Shown here: positions 51,814 through 60,732 of the stretch, in pieces
How positions within the stretch are numbered: the stretch's first letter is position 1
Layout of the letters: each line of letters starts with the position of its first letter
Assembly: GCA_964017195.1 (NCBI GenBank)
Contig: OZ024900.1
Coordinates: 32,752,641 to 32,816,640, forward strand
DNA: 64,000 nucleotides
Reading direction: 5' to 3'
From: Siderastrea radians
Taxonomy: Eukaryota; Cnidaria; Anthozoa; Scleractinia; Rhizangiidae
The notes under the pieces: generated by a model
Told to the model about the DNA's origin: nothing
Database searches by the model: none
Seen by the model: the letters and a program-made list of their open reading frames with translations, nothing else
Program-made: the position numbers and the translations under genes

Positions 51814-52757
51814 TTACTTTTTGAAACCAAATGTCACGTTATCTCCAATCAGCATAAAAGGCGCCCACTGTCCCACGTCAGAATAGCGGTTTCCTCTCAT
51901 CCACTTCATGGCCTGGTGAAGAGATTCACTGGCACTTTCCCCACGAACAAGGGGCTCGTAGAAACGACTCATGAACTGCTCTGTTGCTTCGTCTTGTAGG
52001 GCCCACAGGGCAACCAACACTGAGCGTGCACCGGATCCTAAAAATGCTCGAGCGATTCCAACAACTCCCTCAGATCTGATGTCACCACGCGCACTGTGAC
52101 AACAGCTAAGAATCACTAGTTTAGCTCTCAGTTGAACTTGTGAAATTTCAGCCATCGTTAATAAGTATTCTCGTTCTTGTGGAATCCCATTAGTGCCGCA
52201 TGGAGGGGCAAGAGCAATTTCTCCTCTTTCGGCGTTACCATGAGCAGCGAAGTGTACCAGACACGCTGAATGAATGCTTTGAAGAACCGCCTGTTTAGTT
52301 GCGTACTCTCCTAACAAAGGCTGAGCACCCACCAGTCGTCCAATCATCTCTGCTTCCTTTCTTGCACAAGGCAACGGACAGAATTTCTCAACATATCCCT
52401 TGTAATACACACGACCAACATCAGGCTCACCCACTATCAGTGCACCAGTCTGACTGTGATAATCTGCTGGACTGTCCTGAATGAGCTTGAGAGTCGTCAA
52501 AGAAGGAACGATGCGGATCCTGAAAGTCTCGGATAGATACTTCTCATTTTCATCCTGTAACGCAGCAAATGGAACTTTGTAGAAGACACGATCAGGAACA
52601 ATGATGATTTCTGGTTCCTCAAGTAAGTCAGCCACAGGAGCAATGATCATCTTGTAACACTGAGCAAGATCCGGCGGCTCCGGATGCTCGTTTACGTCTT
52701 CTTCTTCGTCTTCTTCAACAATAGTCCGGCGGATAAGTGTCATTTTAAGAACTAATC
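51814..52757 (-). CDS. CHAT-domain (caspase-like) C-terminal part of an interrupted TPR-CHAT gene
   Basis: The open frame from ATG 52743 gives 309 residues, and the same frame stays open to 52,757 at the transposon edge, so the ATG may be internal. It is a CHAT peptidase core: IIIVPDRVFYKVPFAAL, then the catalytic His in LVHFAAHG (residue 168) and the catalytic Cys in VILSCCHSARG (Cys215), then RAFLGSGARSVLVALW. CHAT proteins are caspase-clan cysteine proteases, often fused to TPR repeats and expanded in corals, where a role in cell death or immunity is proposed. Residues 9-22 are very acidic. The frame ends with a proper stop at 51,814. The missing 5' part lies at 57,436-60,663 beyond the inserted transposon. 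Both catalytic residues are intact. Confidence 0.85.
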
Positions 52758-52763
52758 GTGCAC

Positions 52764-52893
52764 TTTATGATAAAAACATAAAACTTGGCACACAAATACT
52801 ATAAATCATGAGGAATATTTTAAAGATTATAGGCAACCTGGATATGACCTTTTCCGGGGGGGGAGAGCCATTTTTCAAAATGGCCGCCAGCCA
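52764..52893 (+). repeat. Left terminal inverted repeat of the transposon
   Basis: About 130 bp, aligning to the reverse complement of 57,300-57,429 with scattered substitutions and small indels in the G-run. The G-run GGGGGGGG near 52,856 corresponds to GGGGGG in the partner. Confidence 0.85.
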
Positions 52894-53443
52894 GAACCTT
52901 TTTTATGACAGCATGGTGCAAAATTACTAAATGAAAGGTTAAATAACTATTTTTGAGGCTGGTCACTCTTTAAAGTAGGTCCAGAGTTTTTAAAATTGTG
53001 TGAAAATAAACTTTTGAATTTTTTTCTGGAAATTACTGTCATTTTGAGGTGTATTTATGCAAATTAGATTTTCGAATGAATTCATCCACAAACATTTTAT
53101 CATAATATCTTGCAACTGTTCCCTTTTTTAAGTTCCTCTTAAAAAACTTATTTTAACTTGTTTCAATACTGTTTTTAAGTACGTATACTGTGCAAGAGCA
53201 AAATGTTAAAAACACACGTTTGCAATAATCGCCGCCATCAAAAAAAGGAATCGCCGAAAAATGTTTGAGAAAGTTATTGTTTTGTTTTTTGTTTTTCAAG
53301 TGTGAATGCAAATTGTATTTTCACGTGCATATATTGTACCAGGTAATCAGGTCTATTGTTTTCTTCTGTGTGCCACGTTGCTGCCTTGTTTTCGATGCCG
53401 TTCAAAATATTACGATGGCTTATCTAATCCGCTTCTAAACAAA

Positions 53444-54241
53444 ATGAAGCCGTTTAGAATTGTCTCAAGCAGTGACATTACCAGTTCCCTAAGTAATAAA
53501 AGCGACACGCCCTTGGAATGGAGTAAGTGCATCTTCTGTCAAGAAGACACCGGCAAGAAACTCGTGTGTCCAGCCGACTATGCCGATAGATTTAGAGGAG
53601 CTGGTTATAAAACTATTGCTGAAACGTTACAAGCATTCTATGACCTTGGTTGTTTGCCGGACGATGTCAATCTTACTCGCATGAACGATGGCGATGGGCT
53701 GGAGCAAACATTCGTAAGCAGGAGGGCGAAATTCCATACAACGTGCAGTCTCAAATTCAACAAAAATGAACTCCAACGTGCTACCAAACGGAAGACGAGT
53801 GCAGATGAAGAAATTTCTCCTGGAGCAAAGAAAAAATATACTCGTCAAAACCTCTTCCGAAAAGATGAAGCCGCTGATATTTGTTTCTTTTGTGACGAAC
53901 CTGCAACAGATTCAAAACCACTCCATAAAGCCTCAACACTGGACCTTGACACTCGAGTGCGCCAGTGTGCAGTAAATGTGCAAGACCAGCGTTTAATAGC
54001 GAAGCTCAGTGAAAGAGATTTAATCGCGAAGGGGGCAGAATATCACACCCAATGCCTAGTGTCATTGTACAACAGAGATAGGGATAGAGCAGGTACATCA
54101 CATGATCAAGACGACACGAACACGGCCAAGAGCACAGCATTTGCTGAACTTATTTCATATATACAAGATGCTCTTGAGGACAAAGATACCACCCCTGTTT
54201 TCCAACTATCGGAATTAAAGAAACTTTACGTTGACATTTGA
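53444..54241 (+). CDS. Transposon gene, segment 1: two Cys/His zinc-binding-like modules
   Basis: The open frame starts at 53,306, but the ATG at 53,444 (AAAATG context, MKPFRIV) is the better start, because the preceding residues look like untranslated leader. The product has two similar modules: CIFC at the start with HTTC about 80 residues on, and CFFC followed by HTQC. Each gives C-x2-C...H-x3-C, a likely zinc-binding layout. Between them is a lysine/arginine-rich stretch. The segment ends LKKLYVDI at a TGA in a place where the next frame begins one base out of register. DNA binding is an inference from zinc-like residues and context. Confidence 0.65.
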   Translation: MKPFRIVSSSDITSSLSNKSDTPLEWSKCIFCQEDTGKKLVCPADYADRFRGAGYKTIAETLQAFYDLGCLPDDVNLTRMNDGDGLEQTFVSRRAKFHTTCSLKFNKNELQRATKRKTSADEEISPGAKKKYTRQNLFRKDEAADICFFCDEPATDSKPLHKASTLDLDTRVRQCAVNVQDQRLIAKLSERDLIAKGAEYHTQCLVSLYNRDRDRAGTSHDQDDTNTAKSTAFAELISYIQDALEDKDTTPVFQLSELKKLYVDI

Positions 54242-55080
54242 TCACCCGCTTTTCAAGATTGCAAAGCAAATCCAGTGGATGTGGCCAGAAGAATATGGGG
54301 AGGAGTCATTTGTAGTAATGTTGGGTGGCCTACACATCAAGATGACATTGCTAAAGGCACTTGGAGATTTTTTGGATGGCAGTGGCTGGACATCAGCACT
54401 AGTGCAAGCTGAAATAGCGACAGCAGGAACTTCGAATTCGGTCCTGAAAGTTGCGCATGTCAAGAGAACCGCCCGTGCACACCAGATTACAGCCTGCGCT
54501 CTCTATAAGCTTCGACAGGCATCGTACGTTGAGTGGCAAACGAATCAGCTAGGATGTAGCAGTGAATCGTTCGAAGAATGGTGCGAACAGAGAGCCCTTC
54601 AAAGTCCACAGTTCCATTTCTGGCAGCTTGTGCTGAGTATTGAGTTGGAAGTACTGACCTGGGATAGATCAATCCACGAAGGCAACTTCCTTTTGTATGT
54701 AGAAGCTTTGACAAGGCTTCAGTGGCTGTTCCATTCTCTTGACCACTACAACTACGCTCGTGCGAGTGCCATTCACCTGCGTGACATGGTTATTCTTCGC
54801 GAGAAACACCCCAGAATTTTTGAAGCATTTTGCAAGGGAAAGTTCACCGTTAACAAGACACAACGAGCATTCTCTAGGATGGCTATAGATGAAAGCCATG
54901 AGCAGAACAACGCCTGCGTGAAAGGAGATGGAGGAGCAGTGGGCCTAACCAATAACCCATCGGCACTACTGCGATGGATGGTGTCTGGACCTGAGATGGC
55001 GAGGATTATTGGCGAATTTCGCACCGTATTGGACAAGAAGGAAACAGTTTCACAGCTTCATCACCACGAGGACCAGCCAG
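54231..55080 (+). CDS. Transposon gene, segment 2
   Basis: The frame overlaps the end of segment 1 by 11 nt and is shifted by one. It has no strong ATG start, so it is the continuation of the same protein after a frameshift, an unrecognised intron or an internal deletion. It reads FDHPLFKIAKQIQWMWPEEY, then MLGGLHIKMTLLKALGDFL, and later RDMVILREKHPRIFEAF and AIDESHEQNN. I recognise the family only as a widespread group of uncharacterised invertebrate proteins. It ends at CCAG|GTGATT (55,080), phase 1, joining cleanly to the exon at 55,280. Confidence 0.65.
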
Positions 55081-55279
55081 GTGATTTGATTTAACTTATC
55101 AATTTTTTTCCTAATATTTTCACCGTTTTTGGATATCTCCAGTCTGTCGTTACCGCTGAAATACAAGAAACTAAAAACAGTTTTTAAAATATTTTATAAT
55201 AGCTTTTAAGCTATATATTAACAGGAATCAATATGATAATTCCACAACGATGACATCATATTTTTTTTCTTTTTCTTAG
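55081..55279 (+). other. Intron in the transposon gene
   Basis: GT at 55,081, long T-rich tract and CTTTTTCTTAG at 55,279. Phase 1 on both sides. Removing it joins ...HEDQPA to IQASFLKN. Confidence 0.7.
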
Positions 55280-57021
55280 CAATACAAGCATCGTTCCTCA
55301 AGAATGTGAAGGCTTTGGTTGAAACCATGGACAATATGGGCAACCCATTCTCTGATACTAGTGGTGATCTCTTAGTTCTTGATACTCGTGAGGTAATGGA
55401 TGCAGCAGTCCACAATTCTGTCCGCAATTTGCAAGAGATTGGCAAACGTCAATGCAACGAGTTCTTTAGCAGGCGATTAGTAGAACGCACGACTCCACTC
55501 AGTGACAGAATACCAAAGAACAATTTGAGTTTATTCAGCTGGCGTCCTGATAAAGCAAAAACCCGCACACAGGAGCAGCGTCTGTCAATGAAAAGGGACC
55601 GGCATTTGTTCGCAACTTTATATATCGCCAGTCAAGTGCGCGATGCTGACCTTGAAGAGTTTTTCCAACATGAAAACCAGTCGTGGCCACCTTCAATATC
55701 TGACTACGGCAAGTTGAGATCAGTTACAAAGTCTGACCTACTTCCATGCCTGGAAGATCTCCTGCCGCAAACTGACGAAGCGAACAACTTAGTTTCTGAA
55801 GTGGACATGATTGTTCTCGATGGTGCAGTAATAGTCAACATGATTAAACCTGCCAAGTCCAATACATTCGCAGAGTATGTCAGTGAATTTATGACATACA
55901 TACGAAGTCAGTTCACGAAATCTGTTCAACGAGTCGATGTAGTGTTTGATGACTGCAGAGATGCGAGTCTCAAGGCGGCCACAAGGATGAAGAGGGGAAC
56001 GGGTGTGCGCATCAGAGTGGAAGGAAGAAAGAAACTTCCTAAAAACTGGCATCAGTTTCTGCGAGAAGACGGAAACAAAACAGAGCTCTTTAATCTTCTC
56101 AGCAACAACGTAACAGCGGAGACTTTTCCTGGTGTGGTGGTGATGACTAGAGGAAAAGAGCTTCGCTGCTTGGAGGTAGTTAACGAACAGGGGCTTTCGC
56201 CTTGCACGCACGAAGAGGCGGACACACGGATGCTACTGCATGCCGCAGATGGTGCCAAACAAGGATTCAAAAGAATCTTGGTTAGGACTGTTGACACAGA
56301 TGTTGTTGTTCTCGCTGTCAGTACCGCTAACAAACTGGCATGTGAACAGTTAATTGTGTCATTTGGAACAGGAAAGACATCCCGGTACCTAGCTGCAACT
56401 CTCATGGCGCGACAATTGGGCAGTGTCAAGTGCGACGCATTACCTGCTTTCCATGCACTCACCGGGTGCGACACTACGTCAGGTTTTACAGGAAGAGGAA
56501 AGCGTACAGCATGGTCGGTGTGGAATAAGTTCAGTGATGTCACGCCCGCTCTACTAACACTTGCTCAAACACCAACAGAAGCACACATAGATGAGATCCT
56601 TCCTACCATCGAGAGATTCGTCATTCAGATGTATGACAAAGAAAGTTCTGATAGCAGTGTTAACAAGGCAAGACAAACTTTGTTCACACAGAAAGGCAGG
56701 GAGATAGAGAACATTCCACCAACAAAGGATGCCCTACGTCAGCACGTCCTTCGAACAGGATATCAGGCTGGTCATGTGTGGGGTCAGGCTCTCCTTAAAG
56801 AACCACAGCTACCTAGCCCAGACGAATTCGGCTGGAGGCGCCAAAATGATTCTTCTCAGTGGGAGGTGAAGTGGATGGACCTGCCTCCTGCTGGTGCAGC
56901 TTGCCGTGCTGTAGTCAAGTGTGGATGCACTAAAGGATGCAAAGGGCGGTGCAGATGTGCTAAAGAAAATCTGCCGTGTACAATGTTGTGCAAATGTGGT
57001 GGTTGTAAGTGCCTTGAATGA
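55280..57021 (+). CDS. Transposon gene, segment 3: PIN/FEN1-like nuclease core with CXC cysteine-rich tail
   Basis: Numbering from codon 55,306. VLDGAVIV (Asp172), VDVVFDD (Asp215/216) followed by SLKAATRMKRG, then HEEADTRMLLHA (Glu303, Glu304, Asp306), then VDTDVVVLAV (Asp330, Asp332), then LTGCDTTSGFTGRGKRTAW (Asp389). The order of acidic motifs and the final G-C-D...G-x-GK element match PIN-like/FEN1-type 5' nucleases. Residues 539-569 are cysteine-rich with CGCTKGC, CRCAK and CKCGGCKC, a tesmin/CXC-type DNA-binding signature. This predicts a metal-dependent nuclease with a DNA-binding tail, presumably the element's mobility enzyme. The nuclease assignment is by motif reading only. Confidence 0.65.
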
Positions 57022-57291
57022 AAGGGACACTTGTTTGGCCATATACGTTTAATTGTTGTATCCTATTAGCTCACGACAGAACAGTCATTCAGTCAATATC
57101 GGGGCTTCTTTGAAATGACTATATTGAAATCACAATTTTTGCTGCGAAATGACCTCTGTAATTCTTAGAAACACTTTTAAAGCAATTTTGATAGCAAACG
57201 TCGTTTTTTTTGGCGTTAGATCAATAAGTATGTATCATTAAATTGGCAGTTTGACGCTGTACCAAGTTGTTTTGTTCAATGTTGTTGTAGC

Positions 57292-57297
57292 AATAAA
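57292..57297 (+). promoter_or_regulatory. Candidate polyadenylation signal of the transposon gene
   Basis: AATAAA about 270 bp after the stop codon, immediately inside the right TIR. Position is plausible, but a hexamer alone is weak evidence. Confidence 0.35.
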
Positions 57298-57299
57298 TC

Positions 57300-57429
57300 T
57301 GCCCGGCGGCCATTTTGAAAAATGTCCCGTCCCCCCTGACAAAGGCCACTTCCAGGTTGCCTATAATCTTTGAAATGTTCCCCATGAATTATAGTATTAG
57401 TGTGCCAAGTTTCATGCTTTTATCATAAA
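57300..57429 (-). repeat. Right terminal inverted repeat of the transposon
   Basis: Mirror of the left TIR. The host reading frame coming from the TPR gene runs six codons into this repeat and stops at 57,412. Confidence 0.85.
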
Positions 57430-60400
57430 GTGCACAACACTTTCACATATCCGCCGGACTACAAGGCGAAGAGCTGCCACACCATTTTCCCCTGATAATA
57501 CACGTGTCAGGTGACTAGCGTTTGTAGGAAACAACGATCGGTCTTCGCAGTTCTCTTGTGGTAAAATATGGAAGTTCCTACGGGCTTCATCACCAAAAAT
57601 TTTATCCACAGATCTTATTGGATTTTTGTCACTGAAGCAGTCGTTGACATCTACTTGTCGGAAAACTATCGTTTTTCTTGCCTTAAGAATCCACAAGAAT
57701 ATATATTGATCACAATAGGAAATGTACAAACAGGTAGAGTTACTTTCTTTCTTCATGATCTTCTCAATACCAACACGTGACTGTGGGTTGACTGATATCT
57801 CTTTTTCCACAGAATACTGAGCTGACATTATGTCTGCCAGGGCTCTAGCCCTTCCAAGTTCAACAACGTAAAGAGCTTTATTTGTTGTCCCATCATCACA
57901 ACAATACAATGCGCTTAGCAACTGGTAGGGAGAACCGTGCTCGTCTAAAAGAGAGATCTTGTATTGATCGACGTCTCTTAAACAACTTCGCATTTTCTCT
58001 AACATTCTAATGCTCTCAGAGAGGCTCCACATAGCTTCTTGCATATTTTTCTCCACCAAAAAGGTCCATGCAATGTTAACGTGGTATTGATACTGCAAAA
58101 GCACGCATTCAACGTCTTTACTAATTGAAAAAGATTTCTTGTAATATTCTTTAGCCCTGGCATATTCACCAAGAGAATGAAACACAGCTCCCAAGTTTCC
58201 GCAATCTGCTGCTTCTCCTCGTTTGTCTCCAATTTCTTTTCTGATCACAAGTGCTCTCTGTAGATATTCTTCTGCCTTGACATATTCACCACGAGATTGA
58301 AACACAACTCCTAGGTTTCCGTAATCTCTTGCTTCTCCCTGTTTGTCCCCAATTTCTTTTGTGATCAAAAGTGCTTTCTGTAGATATTCTTCAGCCTTGA
58401 CATATTCACCAAGAGCTTGACACACAGCTCCTAGGTTTCCGTAATCTGTTGCTTCTCCTTGTTTGTCCCCAATTTCTTTTCTGATCACAAGTGCTTTCTG
58501 TAGGTATGCTTCAGCCTTGACATATTCACCAAGAAATTGAAACACAACTCCTAGGTTTCCGTAATCTGCTCCTTCTCCTTGTTTGTCCCCAATTTCTTTT
58601 CTGATCACAAGTGCTTTCTGTAGGTATTCTTCAGCCTTGACATATTCACCAAGAAGTTGAAACACAGCTCCTAGGTTTCCGTAATCTGCTGCTTCTCCTT
58701 GTTTGCCCCCAATTTCTTTTGTGATCACAAGTGCATTCTGAAGATATTCTTCAGCCTTGACATATTCACCTTGACATCGAAACACAGTTCCTAGGTTTCC
58801 GTAATTTACTGCCTCAGCTTGTTTGTCCCCAATTTCTTTTGTGATCACAAGTGCTTTCTGTAGATATTCTTCAGCCTTAACATATTCACCTAGAGACTGA
58901 AACACTGTTCCTAGGTTTCCGTAAGCTGATGCTTCTCTTTGTTTGTCCCCAATTTCTTTTGTGATCACAAGTGCTTTCTGTAAATATTCTTCAGCCTTGA
59001 CATATTCACCAAGAGACTGAAACACTGTTCCTAGGTTTCCGTAAGCTGCTGCTTCTCCTCGTTTGTCCCCAATTTCTTTTCTGATCACAAGTGCTTTCTG
59101 TAGATATTCTTCAGCTTTGACATATTCACCTTGACATCGAAACACAGTTCCAAGGTTTTCGTAATTTGCTGCTTCACCTTGTTTGTCCCCAATTTCTTTT
59201 GCGATCACAAGTGCTTTCTGAAGATATTCTTCAGCCTTGACATATTCACCTAAACATCGAAACACAGTCCCTAGGTTTCCGTAGGTTACTGCTTCAGCTT
59301 GTTTGTCCCCAGTTTCTTTTGTGATCACAAGTGCTTTCTGTAGATATTCTTCAGCCTTAACATATTCACCTAGAGATTGAAACACTGTTCCTAGGTTTCC
59401 GTAAGCTGATGCTTCTCCTTGCTTGTCCCCAATTTCTTTTGTGATCACAAGCGCTTTCTGTAAATATTCTTCAGCCTTGACATATTCACCAAGAGACTGA
59501 AACACTGTTCCTAGGTTTCCGTAAGCTGCTGCTTCTCCTCGTTTGTCCCCAATTTCTTTTCTGATCACAAGTGCTTTCTGTAGATATTCTTCAGCTTTGA
59601 CATATTCACCTTGACATCGAAACACAGTTCCAAGGTTTCCGTAATTTGCTGCTTCACCTTGTTTGTCCCCAATTTCTTTTGTGATCACAAGTGCTTTCTG
59701 AAGATATTCTTCAGCCTTGACATGTTCACCCAGACATCGAAACACAGTTCCGAGGTTTCCGTAATTTGCTACTTCTCCCCGTTTGTCCCCCATTTCTTTG
59801 GTGATCACAAGTGCTTTCTGAAGATATTCTTCAGCTTTGACATACTCACCAAGCGACTGAAACACAGTACCGAGGTTTCCGTAATTTGCTACTTCACCTT
59901 GTTTGTCTCCAATTTCTTTTCTGATCACAAGTGCTTTCTGAAGATATTTTTCGGCTTTGACATATTCACCTAGACATTGAAACACAGTTCCGAGGTTTCC
60001 GTAATTTGCTGCTTCTCCTCGTTTGTCCCCAATTTCTTTGGTGATCACAAGTGCTTTTTGAAGATATTCTTCAGCCTTGACATATTCACCAAGAGATTGA
60101 AATACAGCTCCTAGGTTTCTGCAATTTACTGCTTCACCTTGTTTGTCCCCAATTTCTTTTCTGATTACAAGTGCTTTCTGTAAATATTCTTCAGCCTTAA
60201 CATATTCACCAAGAGATTGAAACACAGTTCCTAGGCATCCGTAACATACTGCTTGTTCTCGTTTTTTGCCGCTTTCGGTCATGATGCTGAGCGCTTTTTT
60301 GTAAAACTCTGTCGCCTCTTTATATTGTCTTTGACGCTGATACAATTGGGTCACTTTTAATTTTACCATTCCTTCTTGGTCTTTATTGCCACATTCGCAG

Positions 60401-60663
60401 AATAAGGCCTGAAGCTTCTTGCCGCATTCTATCGCACCCGCGTGATCACTTATAAGATCGTAACCCATAAATATTTCAACATATATGGGAATGCCAACTA
60501 TTTTGAAAAATTCTTTTCCGTTGTTCAGAGCTTTGTTGTTGAGGAGAATCAAGCATTCCTTGAATACCCCGATGGCGTTTAAAACACGACTGGTGTTGAG
60601 GAGGAAAGTGGCGACAATCATTCCAGTCATCAAGGATTGCAGAACTTCTTCTGTGTTATCCAT
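57412..60663 (-). CDS. TPR-repeat N-terminal part of an interrupted TPR-CHAT gene
   Basis: A 1083-residue single open frame from ATG 60,663. Residues 1-110 are non-repetitive and helical, 111-150 a diverged TPR, 151-830 hold seventeen 40-residue repeats of the type LGEYVKAEEYLQKALVI...GNLGTVFQS (TPR_12-like), then one diverged repeat and the start of a CHAT domain (ALYVVELGRARALADIMSAQ, about 950). The last six residues (HFMIKA) and the stop are encoded by the transposon end. The authentic CHAT core with the His/Cys dyad is at 51,814-52,757. TPR arrays bind protein partners, and the CHAT part is a caspase-like protease. Repeats are strongly homogenised at the DNA level. Without the CHAT core this product would lack protease activity. 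Confidence 0.85.
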   Translation of the reverse strand: MDNTEEVLQSLMTGMIVATFLLNTSRVLNAIGVFKECLILLNNKALNNGKEFFKIVGIPIYVEIFMGYDLISDHAGAIECGKKLQALFCECGNKDQEGMVKLKVTQLYQRQRQYKEATEFYKKALSIMTESGKKREQAVCYGCLGTVFQSLGEYVKAEEYLQKALVIRKEIGDKQGEAVNCRNLGAVFQSLGEYVKAEEYLQKALVITKEIGDKRGEAANYGNLGTVFQCLGEYVKAEKYLQKALVIRKEIGDKQGEVANYGNLGTVFQSLGEYVKAEEYLQKALVITKEMGDKRGEVANYGNLGTVFRCLGEHVKAEEYLQKALVITKEIGDKQGEAANYGNLGTVFRCQGEYVKAEEYLQKALVIRKEIGDKRGEAAAYGNLGTVFQSLGEYVKAEEYLQKALVITKEIGDKQGEASAYGNLGTVFQSLGEYVKAEEYLQKALVITKETGDKQAEAVTYGNLGTVFRCLGEYVKAEEYLQKALVIAKEIGDKQGEAANYENLGTVFRCQGEYVKAEEYLQKALVIRKEIGDKRGEAAAYGNLGTVFQSLGEYVKAEEYLQKALVITKEIGDKQREASAYGNLGTVFQSLGEYVKAEEYLQKALVITKEIGDKQAEAVNYGNLGTVFRCQGEYVKAEEYLQNALVITKEIGGKQGEAADYGNLGAVFQLLGEYVKAEEYLQKALVIRKEIGDKQGEGADYGNLGVVFQFLGEYVKAEAYLQKALVIRKEIGDKQGEATDYGNLGAVCQALGEYVKAEEYLQKALLITKEIGDKQGEARDYGNLGVVFQSRGEYVKAEEYLQRALVIRKEIGDKRGEAADCGNLGAVFHSLGEYARAKEYYKKSFSISKDVECVLLQYQYHVNIAWTFLVEKNMQEAMWSLSESIRMLEKMRSCLRDVDQYKISLLDEHGSPYQLLSALYCCDDGTTNKALYVVELGRARALADIMSAQYSVEKEISVNPQSRVGIEKIMKKESNSTCLYISYCDQYIFLWILKARKTIVFRQVDVNDCFSDKNPIRSVDKIFGDEARRNFHILPQENCEDRSLFPTNASHLTRVLSGENGVAALRLVVRRICESVVHFMIKA
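58741..59700 (-). repeat. 480-bp tandem duplication inside the TPR array
   Basis: 58,741-59,220 and 59,221-59,700 each cover four 120-bp TPR units and are nearly identical, including whole lines without a change (for example 59,041-59,100 and 59,521-59,580). This is a recent four-repeat duplication or conversion on top of the 120-bp periodicity running from about 58,250 to 60,290. Confidence 0.85.
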
Positions 60664-60724
60664 GACAGCCTTTTCTAGAAGCCGCAGAGAGAAAATGAAG
60701 GAATTGAAAAGAACTCTAGTTCTC

Positions 60725-60732
60725 TATATATA
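60725..60732 (-). promoter_or_regulatory. Candidate TATA box of the TPR-CHAT gene
   Basis: TATATATA on the minus strand, 62-70 bp upstream of ATG 60,663. It would allow a start site near 60,695-60,700 and a short 5' leader. There is no intervening ATG. Confidence 0.45.

Larger units (their letters stand above)
52758..57435 (+). mobile_element. 4.67-kb DNA transposon with ~135-bp TIRs, PIN-like nuclease gene, inserted in TPR-CHAT
   Basis: The left end (52,764 on) begins TTTATGATAAAA and the right end (to 57,429) is its reverse complement. Similarity of the arms continues for about 135 bp at roughly 85-90%, including AACTTGGCACAC, ATTATAGGCAACCTGG and TTTTTCAAAATGGCCGCC. Both ends are bordered by the palindrome GTGCAC (52,758-52,763 and 57,430-57,435), which is either the target-site duplication or contains it. 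Inside is one plus-strand gene in at least three coding segments with a proven-looking 199-bp intron. No RT, DDE transposase or helicase motif is recognised. It splits a minus-strand TPR-CHAT gene. Confidence 0.85.

Noticed and set aside
52299..52484. Plus-strand frame across the CHAT core
   Set aside because: Shadow of the minus-strand CHAT coding sequence.
53306..53443. Upstream 46 codons as the start of the transposon protein
   Set aside because: The ATG at 53,444 has a better context and the upstream residues look like leader sequence; the earlier start is possible but weaker.
59611..59973. Plus-strand frame with repeated FFxDHKCFLKIFF
   Set aside because: It is the antisense shadow of the TPR repeats.
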